A DNA stretch of 64,000 nt from an uncultured Alphaproteobacteria bacterium (GTDB lineage: Bacteria > Pseudomonadota > Alphaproteobacteria > UBA2966), in the NCBI GenBank assembly GCA_958295725.1, contig OY282368.1, positions 1,218,124-1,282,123 on the forward strand, read 5' to 3'. Both the position numbers and the translations under genes were made by a program. The notes under the pieces were generated by a model, which worked only from the letters and a program-made list of their open reading frames with translations, searched no databases and was not told the origin of the DNA. Below, piece by piece: positions 16,810-26,071 of this stretch (its first letter is position 1; every line of letters begins with the position of its first letter).

Positions 16810-19800
16810 CTTTCTGAATTTGAAAGATATTGAATGGGGGGAACCGACATCCGTCACGTTGTCGGGCACTCCCGAGGGGATGGACGCGCTCGCTCTGGCC
16901 GAGATCGCGCGCCTTCATGCCGCGGGAGCCCTGCACATCGCGCTCGACGCGGAACGAATGGACACGACGGCGCGGGCGATCGCCTTCTTCGCGCCCGACG
17001 TCGAAGTAGTCAGGATTCCCGCGTGGGATTGCCTGCCCTATGACCGGGTGTCTCCCAATCCCGAGGTGGCCAGCGCGCGCCTGGACGGCCTGTGCCGGCT
17101 CGCCTCGTCGGAACCCGGGTCCGGATCCGCGCGGGTCGTCGTCACCACCCTCAACACGAGCGTTCAACGGGCGCCGGCCCGGGAGGTCGTGAGCTCCGCC
17201 GTCTACCGCGCCTCCGTCGGGGAACGCCTGGAGCTCGATGCCCTCGTCGAATTCCTGGCGCGCCACGGATATCAGCGGACGGGAACCGTCAGGGAGCCCG
17301 GCGAGTTCGCCGTGCGCGGCGGTATCGTGGACATCTTCCCGACGGGCACCGAGCACCCCCTCCGTCTCGACCTTTTCGGGGACGAACTGGAGGGCGTTCG
17401 CACGTTCGATCCTCTTTCCCAGCGTACCGTGGCGCGCGTCGGGAGTCTCGAGCTGGGGCCGGTCGGCGAAGCCTTCCTGGACGAGGAGTCGATCGCGCGG
17501 TTCCGTGGCGGATACGGCAGCCGCTTCGGCGCCGTGGCCGGGCAAACCGATCCGCTCTATCAGGCCGTCGCCGCAGGCAGGCGACACATGGGGATGGAGC
17601 ATTGGCTCCCGTTGTTCCACGAGAAATTGGAGACCCTGTTCGATTATCTACCCGGGGCCGTGGTCGCGCGGGAGGCCTCGGTCGACGACGCCCTGGACCG
17701 GCGGCTTGAGACCATCGTCGATTACTACGAGGCGCGGAAATCGGGAGAACGGGGTGGCGGGACGAACGGTGCGGCCGTCTACCGCCCGCTGCCGCCGGAA
17801 GAGCTCTATCTGACGCGGGAGGAATGGTGCGCGCGCGTCGTGTCGCGCGCGAGCGTCGTGTTCTCCCAATTCCGTCTGCCCGGGTCTCCGCGGGTCCATG
17901 ATCTCGGCGGGCGGCGGGCTCGGGATTTCACGCCGGAACGCGCCCGACAGGACCTCGACCTGTTCGATGCCGTGCGGGACCACGTCGACGGCCTGACGCG
18001 CGCCGGAACATCCGTCGTCATGGCGGCGTATTCGCCGGGCACGCGCGATCGCCTGTCCGGTCTTCTGGCGGATCATGGCATCCAGGGTTGCGTGAACGTG
18101 GAAAGCTGGCCCGAGGCGCGGCGGTCGCCCCCGGATGCGGTCGGCCTCGCGGTGCTGGGTCTGGAGCACGGCTTCGAGACCGACGGGCTCGCCGTCATCA
18201 CCGAGCGGGATATCCTGGGCGCGCGCGCGTCCCGGCCGGTCAAGCGCGCGCGGCGCGGCGGGGACTTCATCGTGGAGGCCTCGGCGCTCTCGCCCGGTGA
18301 CATCGTCGTCCACGTCGAACACGGCATCGGGCGATATGCGGACCTGTCGACGATCGACGTCGCCGGCGCGCCCCACGATTGCCTGCTGATACTCTACGAC
18401 GGCGACGACAAGCTCTATATCCCCGTCGAGAATATCGAGGTCGTCTCGCGATACGGATCGGAGGATTCCGAGGTCCGGCTCGACCGCCTCGGCGGCGGTG
18501 GCTGGCAGGCGAGGAAGGCCCGCGCCAAGGCGCGGATCCGGGATATCGCCGACCAGCTGATCAAGATCGCCGCGGCGCGCGAACTGCGGAAGGGCGAGGT
18601 CCTCACTCCGTCTGAAGGCATGTACGAGGAATTCTGCGCCCACTTTCCCTATCACGAGACCGAGGACCAGCAACAGGTGATCGAGGACGTTCTGCGCGAT
18701 CTCGCCGCCGGCCGGCCCATGGATCGCCTCGTCTGCGGCGACGTCGGATTCGGCAAGACCGAGGTCGCGCTTCGATCCGCTTTCGTCGCCGTCATGGCGG
18801 GCAAGCAGGTCGCGCTCATCGCGCCGACGACCCTGTTGGCGCGCCAGCACCACGCGACGTTCCGAGAGCGGTTCGCGGCCTGGCCGGTGAAGATCGGACG
18901 CCTGTCCCGCATGGTCGGACCCAAGGAAACGGCGGAGACGAAAGCGGGACTGGGGTCGGGCGACATCGACATCGTGATCGGCACGCACGCCTTGCTCGGC
19001 AAAAACCTCAAGTTCCGCGATCTCGGTCTTATCGTCGTCGACGAGGAACAGCATTTCGGCGTGGCGCAGAAGGAGCGCCTCAAGAATCTCCGCGCCGTGG
19101 CCCACGTCCTCACGCTCACCGCGACGCCGATTCCCCGGACGCTGCATCTGGCACTGTCAGGCGTTCGCGAGCTGAGTCTCATGGCAACGCCCCCGGCCGA
19201 CCGGCTCGCGGTCCGGACATTCATCACGCCGTTCGACCCGGTGGTCGTGCGCGAAGCGCTGATGCGCGAACGCTATCGGGGCGGCCAGAGTTTCTACGTC
19301 TGCCCACGGATCTCCGATATCCCCGACATCGAGGCGTTCCTGCGTGAGCACGTTCCCGAGGCGCGCGTCGGCATCGCCCACGGACAGATGCCGGTGGGGG
19401 AACTCGACGAAGTCATGCACGCCTTCTACGAGGGCGGCATCGACATCCTGTTGTGCACCAACATCATCGAGTCCGGCCTCGACATCCCGACCGCGAACAC
19501 GCTTGTCGTGCATCGCTCGGACATGTACGGGCTGGCCCAGCTCTACCAGCTCAGGGGCCGAATCGGTCGCTCCAGGATCCGGGGATACGCTTACTTCACC
19601 CTGCCCGCCCGCCGTATCCCCACGGAAACGGCGGAAAAGCGGTTGAAGGTCATGCAGGCCCTGGAAGGGCTCGGCGCCGGATTCTCGCTCGCGAGCCACG
19701 ATCTCGACATTCGCGGCGCCGGAAACCTTCTGGGCGCGGAGCAATCCGGGCACATCCGCGAAGTCGGACTCGAGCTCTATCAAGAGATGCTGGAGGAGGC

Positions 19801-20353
19801 GGTGGCGGCGGCGCGCGGGACGGACGGCGACGGCGCCGCCGAGGATAAATGGTCGCCACAGATCAGCATCGGCACCTCCGTGCTGATTCCGGAACGGTAC
19901 GTTCCGGACCTCGACGCGCGGCTCGGCCTGTACCGGCGGCTCGCGCGGCTCGAGAGTCGCGCCGAGATCGACGCCTACGCGGCCGAGCTCATCGACCGGT
20001 TCGGTCCCCTGCCCGAGGAAGTGGACAATCTGCTGCGGGTCGTCGCGATCAAACAGTTCTGCCGCGACGCGGGCGTCGAGCGCGTGGAAGCCGGTCCGAA
20101 GGGCGTCGTGGTCGCCTTTCACAACGACAGCTTCGCCAATCCCGCGGGGTTGGTCGAGTTCATCTCGAGGCAGTCGGGAACCGCGAAGCTGCGGCCGGAT
20201 CACCGCCTAGTCTATATGCGCGCCTGGGACGACGCCGACTCGCGCCTGTCCGGCGTCACGCATCTGGTGCGGAACCTGGCGGAGACCGCGGATCAGGCTT
20301 CGCGATCGACCGTTTCCGACTCCGCCCCGGCCTCCGCCTCGCGCGCCATGTGA
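16802..20353 (+). CDS. mfd: Transcription-repair coupling factor Mfd
   Basis: A full-length protein of 1183 residues. The N-terminal UvrB-homology module (AWDCLPYDRVSPNPEVASAR, VREPGEFAVRGGIVDIFPTG) is followed by the RNA-polymerase-interacting CarD-like domain (VHVEHGIGRYADLSTI, KLYIPVENI). The RecG-like translocase has Walker A CGDVGFGKTEVAL, DEEQHFG and TATPIPRTLHLAL. The C-terminal TRCF regulatory domain begins ISIGTSVLIPERYVPD. Mfd displaces stalled RNA polymerase and recruits UvrA; uvrA is in this same window. It overlaps sdhE at its start, and its last 61 bp overlap the converging DsbA-family gene. Confidence 0.97.
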   Translation: MNNFLNLKDIEWGEPTSVTLSGTPEGMDALALAEIARLHAAGALHIALDAERMDTTARAIAFFAPDVEVVRIPAWDCLPYDRVSPNPEVASARLDGLCRLASSEPGSGSARVVVTTLNTSVQRAPAREVVSSAVYRASVGERLELDALVEFLARHGYQRTGTVREPGEFAVRGGIVDIFPTGTEHPLRLDLFGDELEGVRTFDPLSQRTVARVGSLELGPVGEAFLDEESIARFRGGYGSRFGAVAGQTDPLYQAVAAGRRHMGMEHWLPLFHEKLETLFDYLPGAVVAREASVDDALDRRLETIVDYYEARKSGERGGGTNGAAVYRPLPPEELYLTREEWCARVVSRASVVFSQFRLPGSPRVHDLGGRRARDFTPERARQDLDLFDAVRDHVDGLTRAGTSVVMAAYSPGTRDRLSGLLADHGIQGCVNVESWPEARRSPPDAVGLAVLGLEHGFETDGLAVITERDILGARASRPVKRARRGGDFIVEASALSPGDIVVHVEHGIGRYADLSTIDVAGAPHDCLLILYDGDDKLYIPVENIEVVSRYGSEDSEVRLDRLGGGGWQARKARAKARIRDIADQLIKIAAARELRKGEVLTPSEGMYEEFCAHFPYHETEDQQQVIEDVLRDLAAGRPMDRLVCGDVGFGKTEVALRSAFVAVMAGKQVALIAPTTLLARQHHATFRERFAAWPVKIGRLSRMVGPKETAETKAGLGSGDIDIVIGTHALLGKNLKFRDLGLIVVDEEQHFGVAQKERLKNLRAVAHVLTLTATPIPRTLHLALSGVRELSLMATPPADRLAVRTFITPFDPVVVREALMRERYRGGQSFYVCPRISDIPDIEAFLREHVPEARVGIAHGQMPVGELDEVMHAFYEGGIDILLCTNIIESGLDIPTANTLVVHRSDMYGLAQLYQLRGRIGRSRIRGYAYFTLPARRIPTETAEKRLKVMQALEGLGAGFSLASHDLDIRGAGNLLGAEQSGHIREVGLELYQEMLEEAVAAARGTDGDGAAEDKWSPQISIGTSVLIPERYVPDLDARLGLYRRLARLESRAEIDAYAAELIDRFGPLPEEVDNLLRVVAIKQFCRDAGVERVEAGPKGVVVAFHNDSFANPAGLVEFISRQSGTAKLRPDHRLVYMRAWDDADSRLSGVTHLVRNLAETADQASRSTVSDSAPASASRAM

Positions 20354-20967
20354 TCGAACAGTTCCATGAAGGCGTCGGGCTCCTGCGCACCGAACACGAC
20401 GTACTTCTTCGCGAACACGAAACAAGGGACCGCGTTCACGCCCATGGTCCGCGCCGCCTCGTCTTCCTTGCGGACCAGATCGACGTCCTCCCCTCGCTCC
20501 AGGAGATCCGCGACGCGGTCCGCGTCCATGCCCGCGTACCGCGCCACCTCGACCAGTTCCTCCCGGTCGCCGATATCTCCGCCTTGGGTGAAGTAACGCT
20601 CGAACAGCCGCTCCACTACGGCGTCCTGCACACCGGCGGCGCCTGCCCAGCGGATCAATCGGTGCGAATCGATCGTATTGGGCGTTCTCGGTATGGCCGC
20701 GAAATCGAAAGGGATACCTTCGAGACCGCCAGCGCCGCGGACATTTTCGTAGACCGCCCGGGCCCGCTCCCCGTCGCCGAACTTCGAGGTCACGTACTCG
20801 GTCCGGTCCATGCCCTCCGCGGGCATGTCGGGATTGAGCTGGAACGTTCGCCAATGCACGTCGACCCCGATGTCCGGCCGTTCGGCGAGGGCGCGCTCGA
20901 AACGACGCTTGCCCACGAAACACCATGGGCAGATCGTGTCGGAGACGATATCGACGTTCACGTACAC
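20293..20967 (-). CDS. DsbA family (FrnE-like) thiol oxidoreductase
   Basis: A 224-residue cytoplasmic DsbA-fold protein (no signal peptide). It begins VYVNVDIVSDTICPWCFVGKRR with the CPWC redox motif at residues 13-16. The thioredoxin cis-proline loop is GVNAVPCFVF. This is the FrnE/2-hydroxychromene-2-carboxylate isomerase-related group. The start is one of two nearby GTG codons; no ATG fits. Convergent with mfd, with a 61-bp overlap of coding ends, which is unusually long. The substrate is unknown; FrnE homologues act in oxidative-stress resistance. Confidence 0.9.
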   Translation of the reverse strand: MYVNVDIVSDTICPWCFVGKRRFERALAERPDIGVDVHWRTFQLNPDMPAEGMDRTEYVTSKFGDGERARAVYENVRGAGGLEGIPFDFAAIPRTPNTIDSHRLIRWAGAAGVQDAVVERLFERYFTQGGDIGDREELVEVARYAGMDADRVADLLERGEDVDLVRKEDEAARTMGVNAVPCFVFAKKYVVFGAQEPDAFMELFDHMAREAEAGAESETVDREA

Positions 20968-21103
20968 GAAGCGATCATAGCAGCTCGTCCCGGATTCTTC
21001 GGCCACCGTCGAGACGGTATTTCGCGAATGTTGCCGGGCTTTCGACGCGGCACTAAGGTTCGGGAAACGATATCCGTTGCGGAAGATGGAGGGGGCGCGA
21101 TCC

Positions 21104-21868
21104 GTGAGCAACCTGTTCTCGCTGGAGGGCCGGACGGCCTTGGTGACGGGTGCCTCGAGCGGCCTGGGGCGGCATTTCTCGTTGACGCTGGCGAGGGCCG
21201 GCGCCCGCGTCGCGGTCTGCGCCCGGCGCGCGGGTCGCCTGAAGGAGCTCGTCGAGGAGATCGAGGCGTTCGACGGACGGGCGATGGCGTTCTCCATGAA
21301 CGTGACCGATCACGACAGCATCGTGGGCGCGGTGGACGGCGCGGAAACCGAGCTCGGAGCGATCAGCGTGCTGGTCAACAACGCCGGAACCACGGTCACC
21401 AAGAAGGTCGTGGACTTCACGATCGAGGACTACGACCATGTGATGGACACCAATCTCAAGGGCGCATGGCTCGTGGCGCAGGAAGTGGGAAGGAAGATGA
21501 TCGCCCACGGGCATGGCGGTTCCATCGTCAACATCGCGTCCATGGCGGGTATTCATGCCGTCCGCCTGTTGAGCGTCTACGGCATGTCGAAAGCCGGCGT
21601 GGCGCACATGACACGGTTCATGGCGCAGGAGTGGGCGCGTCACGACATCCGCGTCAACGCCATCGCGCCGGGCTACATCGAGACCGAGCTCAACGCCGCC
21701 TTCTTCGCCAGCGAAAAGGGACGGGAGTTCGTCGGACGATTCCTGCGCAAACGAGTCGGCAAGCCCGCGGACCTCGACGGCGTGCTGTTGCTGCTCGCAT
21801 CGTCCGCTTCCGACTTTGTCACCGGCACGGTCATCGAGGCGGACGACGGTCTCGGTCTGGTGATGTGA
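21104..21868 (+). CDS. SDR family oxidoreductase
   Basis: A 254-residue classical short-chain dehydrogenase. It has the cofactor motif TGASSGLG, the structural VNNAGT motif, the serine of NIASMAG, the YGMSK catalytic Tyr/Lys pair and the PGYIETE segment. The GTG start is preferred because GGAGGGGG lies seven bases before it; an ATG nine codons upstream lacks a ribosome-binding site. It starts a cluster with two amidohydrolase genes on the same strand (10 bp and 3 bp gaps), pointing to a shared catabolic pathway, possibly for a cyclic amide or nucleobase-like compound. Confidence 0.92.
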   Translation: MSNLFSLEGRTALVTGASSGLGRHFSLTLARAGARVAVCARRAGRLKELVEEIEAFDGRAMAFSMNVTDHDSIVGAVDGAETELGAISVLVNNAGTTVTKKVVDFTIEDYDHVMDTNLKGAWLVAQEVGRKMIAHGHGGSIVNIASMAGIHAVRLLSVYGMSKAGVAHMTRFMAQEWARHDIRVNAIAPGYIETELNAAFFASEKGREFVGRFLRKRVGKPADLDGVLLLLASSASDFVTGTVIEADDGLGLVM

Positions 21869-21878
21869 CGGAGATGTG

Positions 21879-23159
21879 ATGGATCTGATCCTTCGGGGCG
21901 GCAATCTTCCCGACGGGCGCGAAAACGTCGATATCGGGATCGAGGCGGGGCGGATAGCGGCCGTCGGAGCCGTCTCGCCCGCCGGCACCGCGGAGGAGAT
22001 CGACTGCCGAGGCCGTTTGATCGCGCCGCCGTTCGTCGATGCCCACTTCCATATGGACGCGACGCTGACCGCGGGCCGACCGAGACACAACGGCTCGGGA
22101 ACCCTTCTCGAGGGTATCGCGCTGTGGGAGGAGTTGAAGCCCACGCTCACGTTCGACGACTACGTCTCGCGTGCGCTCCGGTACTGCGACTGGGCCGTCG
22201 GGCGCGGCCTGCTCGCCATCCGCAGCCACGTCGACACGACCGACCCGAGCCTCACGGGCGTCGCGGCGCTCCTGGACGTTCGCGAAACGGTGAGGGACTA
22301 TCTCGATCTGCAGCTCGTGGCCTTTCCGCAGGACGGATACTTGCGTTCGCCCGTCGGCAAGGCGAACCTGATCAAGGCGCTCGACATGGGCGTGGACGTG
22401 GTCGGTGGTATCCCCCACTTCGAGCGCACCCAAGGAGATGCCACCGAATCCGTTCGCGCGCTGTGCGAGATCGCCGCCGAACGCGGCCTCCCCGTGGATA
22501 TGCACTGCGACGAGACGGACGATCCCACGTCCCGTCACGTGGAAACCCTGGCTGCGGAAACGATCCGTCTCGACCTTCGGGGACGGGTCGCGGGATCGCA
22601 CCTCACGTCCATGCATTCGATGGATAACTACTATGCTGGCAAGCTGATCGACCTGATGAAGGAAGCCGACCTTCACGTCGTGGCGAACCCGACCGCCAAC
22701 ATGCTGCTGATGGGCCGCCAGGATACATATCCCAAACGGCGGGGCATGACGCGGGTGCCGGAGCTCATGGCGGCCGGGATCAACGTCTCTCTCGGTCAGG
22801 ACTCGGTGATGGACCCGTGGGGGCCGCTCAACGCCGCCGACATGCTCGACGTGGCGCACATGGCGGTGCACGCGGGTCACATGTCGGGGCGGGAACAGAT
22901 CCTGTCCTGTTTCAGGTCCGTTACCGAACGTCCGGCCCGCACGCTGGGTCTGGAGGGGTACGGGCTGGAGCCGGGCCGCAACGCGGACATGGTCGTATTG
23001 CAGGCGACGGACCCCGTGGAAGCCGTCCGTCTCCGGCCGCCGCGCCTCTACGTGATCCGGCGGGGCAAGATCGTCGCCCGTGGCGCGCCCGCGGAAGTCC
23101 GGCTCGATCTCCCCGGACGTCCGAACGCCGTCGACTATGTCCGCGCGGGAGGCGGGTAG
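21879..23159 (+). CDS. Cytosine deaminase-like amidohydrolase
   Basis: A 426-residue metal-dependent hydrolase resembling CodA. The metal-site HxH is in VDAHFHMDATLTAG. The family's HxxE appears as DMHCDETDD, the next histidine as GSHLTSMHS, and the catalytic aspartate region LGQDSVMDPWGPLNAADMLD closely follows the cytosine deaminase pattern (D-x-DPW-PLG-A-ML). Such enzymes hydrolyse amino or amide groups on pyrimidines, purines or triazines. The start is ATG 10 bp after the SDR stop, with GGAG close by; a GTG one codon upstream is possible. Confidence 0.88.
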   Translation: MDLILRGGNLPDGRENVDIGIEAGRIAAVGAVSPAGTAEEIDCRGRLIAPPFVDAHFHMDATLTAGRPRHNGSGTLLEGIALWEELKPTLTFDDYVSRALRYCDWAVGRGLLAIRSHVDTTDPSLTGVAALLDVRETVRDYLDLQLVAFPQDGYLRSPVGKANLIKALDMGVDVVGGIPHFERTQGDATESVRALCEIAAERGLPVDMHCDETDDPTSRHVETLAAETIRLDLRGRVAGSHLTSMHSMDNYYAGKLIDLMKEADLHVVANPTANMLLMGRQDTYPKRRGMTRVPELMAAGINVSLGQDSVMDPWGPLNAADMLDVAHMAVHAGHMSGREQILSCFRSVTERPARTLGLEGYGLEPGRNADMVVLQATDPVEAVRLRPPRLYVIRRGKIVARGAPAEVRLDLPGRPNAVDYVRAGGG

Positions 23160-23162
23160 GCG

Positions 23163-24851
23163 ATGCCGTCCGAGACGCGACCCGACCGAGGCGCCGATCT
23201 GATCCTGACGGGCGGGCGCGTGCTCACCATGGATCCGGGCATGCCGGTAGTGGAGGCCCTCGCCGTATCGGACGGTCTCGTCTCCGCCGTGGGCAGGGCC
23301 GACGACATTCTCGAGATGGCGGGTTCCGGAACGGAAACCATCGACATCGGCGGCCTGACGGCCGTTCCCGGGTTCAACGACACACATGCCCACATGGACC
23401 GCGAGGGACTGAAATCCCACCGTCCGTCACTGGAGGGCGCGACGTCCGTTCCCGACGTTCTCGACCGCATCGCGAAGCTCGCGGCCGAGACGCCCCCCGG
23501 GGAGTGGATCGTCACCATGCCCGTCGGCGCGCCACCGTGCTACTTCGGCGGCCCGGAGAGCTTGGCGGAAGGGCGGATGCCCACGCGCGGGGAGCTCGAT
23601 GCCGCCGCGCCCGACAATCCGGTCTGCATCGCCGGCGTGTTCGGGAACTGGGGCGCGCCACCCGGATACACGGCTCTCAACAGCCTGGCGCTCGAGCTGA
23701 ACGGCATCGACCGCGATACGGTTCCCCGCGTTTCCGGACTCGAGATCGAGCGCGACGAAGCCGGCGAGCCGACCGGCGTGATCGTCGAATACAACCAGCG
23801 GCCGTTCGTCGAATTCGACCTGCTGCCCGCAGTCCCCCGCTTCGGCCTGGAAGAGCGCGTGGACGGTATTTGCCGTTCCATGAGGGCTTACAACGCCGTC
23901 GGGACCACGAGCGTGTACGAAGGCCATGGCCTGAGCGCGCAAACCATCGCCGCGTACCGGGACCTGTGGGAGAAAGGCGAACTCACCGTGCGGGTCGCGC
24001 TGACGCTCAGCCCCGCGTGGCGGGACGTCGCGGAAGCGCGAACCGTCATGCGGGACTGGCTGAGCCACGCGCGGGGCCGGGGCATGGGCGATCCCTGGCT
24101 CTGGATCACCGGCGTTCACATCGCCTATGGCGGGGAGGGGGCCGTCGCCGATCTGGCCCGCGAGGACCTGCCGAACACGGGCTGGTCGGGCTTCGTGGAA
24201 CAGGCGGTCACGCGGAACGAATTCCGGGACTATTGTCTCGCCGCGGCCGAACACGACCTTCGGGTCCACACCATCGTCGGCGACGATCTGGGGGACGTGG
24301 TTCCCGCGCTCGTGGAAGTGGGCGAACGCTATCCCGTCGGAGAGCGGCGTTGGGTCGTCGAGCATATCGGACGCGCGCGACGGGAAGATCTGGAAACCCT
24401 GAAGGAGCTCGGCGTTCTGGTGACGACGATCCCCGCCTATTTCGTCTGGAAAGGCGGCGGGTGGTACGTCGACGACCCGGACTTCGGCGACTCGGTCGTC
24501 GCCCATCGCACCATGCTCGATCTCGGCATCCCGGTCGCGGCGGGCACGGACAACATCCCGTACGATCCGTTCTTCACCCTGTGGGTCATGACCACGCGCC
24601 GTGAACGGCGCGACAACCGCGTGCTCGGCCCCGATCAGCGGATTTCGGGACTGGAAGCCCTCGACCTGCTGACGACACGCGGCGCGTGGCTCACCTTCGA
24701 GGAGGAGAGAAAGGGCAGGCTGACGCCGGGGCGGTACGCCGACATCGCCGTGTTGTCGGACGACCCGACGGCGATCGATCCCGAGAACCTGCGGGACCTT
24801 CGCTGCCGCCTGACGGTGGCGGGGGGAAGAGTCGTGCACCGCGACCTGTAG
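23163..24851 (+). CDS. Amidohydrolase family 3 protein (YtcJ-like)
   Basis: A 562-residue protein of the Amidohydro_3 family. It starts with the small beta domain LILTGGRVLTMDPGMPVVEALAV, continues through VPGFNDTHAHMDREGL (the HxH metal site near residue 78) and ends with the composite beta domain GRLTPGRYADIAVLSDDPT. YtcJ-like enzymes hydrolyse N-substituted amides or formamides. It lies 3 bp after the cytosine deaminase-like gene, so the three genes form an operon. The substrate is not predictable. Confidence 0.9.
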   Translation: MPSETRPDRGADLILTGGRVLTMDPGMPVVEALAVSDGLVSAVGRADDILEMAGSGTETIDIGGLTAVPGFNDTHAHMDREGLKSHRPSLEGATSVPDVLDRIAKLAAETPPGEWIVTMPVGAPPCYFGGPESLAEGRMPTRGELDAAAPDNPVCIAGVFGNWGAPPGYTALNSLALELNGIDRDTVPRVSGLEIERDEAGEPTGVIVEYNQRPFVEFDLLPAVPRFGLEERVDGICRSMRAYNAVGTTSVYEGHGLSAQTIAAYRDLWEKGELTVRVALTLSPAWRDVAEARTVMRDWLSHARGRGMGDPWLWITGVHIAYGGEGAVADLAREDLPNTGWSGFVEQAVTRNEFRDYCLAAAEHDLRVHTIVGDDLGDVVPALVEVGERYPVGERRWVVEHIGRARREDLETLKELGVLVTTIPAYFVWKGGGWYVDDPDFGDSVVAHRTMLDLGIPVAAGTDNIPYDPFFTLWVMTTRRERRDNRVLGPDQRISGLEALDLLTTRGAWLTFEEERKGRLTPGRYADIAVLSDDPTAIDPENLRDLRCRLTVAGGRVVHRDL

Positions 24852-24852
24852 A

Positions 24853-24872
24853 GCGGTTCCGAGGGGAACCGC
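24853..24872. terminator. Hairpin between converging genes
   Basis: GCGGTTCC pairs perfectly with GGAACCGC around a GAGG loop, directly after the stop of the amidohydrolase gene and before the end of the small minus-strand gene. No T-run follows, so termination efficiency is uncertain. Confidence 0.4.
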
Positions 24873-24893
24873 CACGGGCCGCGCCGATGCCGC

Positions 24894-25112
24894 TCAGCGT
24901 CCGCGGGACTTCCCGCGCTTGAATACGTGGTTCCAGTTATCCCGATAGGCGTCGGTGACCGGCTTCTGATTCTCGCCGCGGCTGTAGTTCTTCCGCGTGC
25001 CGTCCGAAGTCGTGCCGCCGGACGACTCCGAGCCTGTGCCGCCGCTCGAACCCGTCGTGCCGCCATCGTCGGATTTGGTCTCGCTCTTGGCGCTGTCCGT
25101 CGTCGTTTCCAT
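24894..25112 (-). CDS. Small conserved-looking hypothetical protein
   Basis: A 72-residue protein in two parts: a low-complexity Ser/Gly/Thr/Asp-rich N-terminus (GGTTGSSGGTGSESSGGTTS) and a C-terminus KPVTDAYRDNWNHVFKRGK. The C-terminal pattern KPVTDAYRxNWxxIF recurs, as I remember, in small proteobacterial proteins of unknown function, so the gene is probably real. The ATG follows GCGAGAGA. The adjoining 220 bp up to the next gene show nothing recognisable. Confidence 0.55.
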   Translation of the reverse strand: METTTDSAKSETKSDDGGTTGSSGGTGSESSGGTTSDGTRKNYSRGENQKPVTDAYRDNWNHVFKRGKSRGR

Positions 25113-25330
25113 CGATTCTCTCGCTCGCATTGAGGAAATCCGGGCCGGATTTATCGCGCCCGGGCGAGAAAGAAAAGCCTTTTTTCGACACCGCGGGCCA
25201 CGGGCGGTCGATCCCGCGCCGCGCTTCCTTCCGGTAAAGGCCCGTCTTCGGACCGAAGCGGATGTGGGGTGCTGAATCGGCGGCTTCCGGCTTGTCCGCG
25301 AGCAAAGTATCGAAGGCGCCGTCAGGACTA

Positions 25331-26071
25331 CTACGTGTCTATCAACCTTTCCATCGTATCGAGGAACGAAGCGTCGTAATTCTCCTCGACATGGTTGTTG
25401 TTCCACAGGCCCGAAGCGCGCACCTGTTCCCGGTCGCTGAGCGCGCCGAGCCATCGGTTCGACGGCGCATCGGCGGCGGGCGTCCGCGCATGGCTGAGCA
25501 GGGCGATGGCGTTGCGCTCGATCAGGCCGCGTCGGCTGTCCGGCCCGGGCCCGTCATCCACGTTCAGCCACAGGAACGGCATCCGGCCGATGTACGCGCT
25601 GACGCGGCGTTCCAGGCCGGCTTCGCCATCTCGAACCGACGCGCGATCCATGCCGAACCTCCGCGCCGCCGCGCCGGGATCGCTATCGGTCCCCCAGGTG
25701 AGTGGCAGCGAAGAATCGCCGCGCCGGGCCAACGCGGCGCCGACGATCAGCCGGAAGATCGAGCCGCGGTGATTGCCGCCGCCGGACCTGGCGACGCCCC
25801 GATGCTGCGACAACCGGTTCCACAGCGAAGTCCGGGAAGTCGCCGTCAGCGCATGGGTGCCGATCCGGACCACGCGGGGGCCGTGACCGGACCCGCTCCG
25901 CTCTTCTCCCGCCTCGAAGAAGAAATATACGCCGCGCCGGGGCCATTCCATGCGCCCGTCACAGGTTTCGAGCGTGCGAACCCCACCCACGCGGCGTTCG
26001 AGACGGGCGAGAAGCTCGTAGAACCGGGCGGTACCGGCGATGCGATCCTCCGGAACGCAGAAAGCATTCAC
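25331..26071 (-). CDS. GIY-YIG nuclease-like protein
   Basis: A 246-residue protein. The central region has the order expected of a GIY-YIG domain: GVYFFFEAGE (GIY strand), RVVRIGTHAL (YIG strand), SLWNRLSQHRG (catalytic arginine helix), and later GLIERNAIALLSH with the conserved Glu, then NRWLG. The YIG tyrosine is replaced by Arg-Ile-Gly. Its start codon overlaps the stop of the DUF6884 gene (ATGA), so the two are translationally coupled and likely function together. Homologues I recall are annotated only as hypothetical. A role in nucleic-acid cleavage or defence is an inference. Confidence 0.65.
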   Translation of the reverse strand: MNAFCVPEDRIAGTARFYELLARLERRVGGVRTLETCDGRMEWPRRGVYFFFEAGEERSGSGHGPRVVRIGTHALTATSRTSLWNRLSQHRGVARSGGGNHRGSIFRLIVGAALARRGDSSLPLTWGTDSDPGAAARRFGMDRASVRDGEAGLERRVSAYIGRMPFLWLNVDDGPGPDSRRGLIERNAIALLSHARTPAADAPSNRWLGALSDREQVRASGLWNNNHVEENYDASFLDTMERLIDT

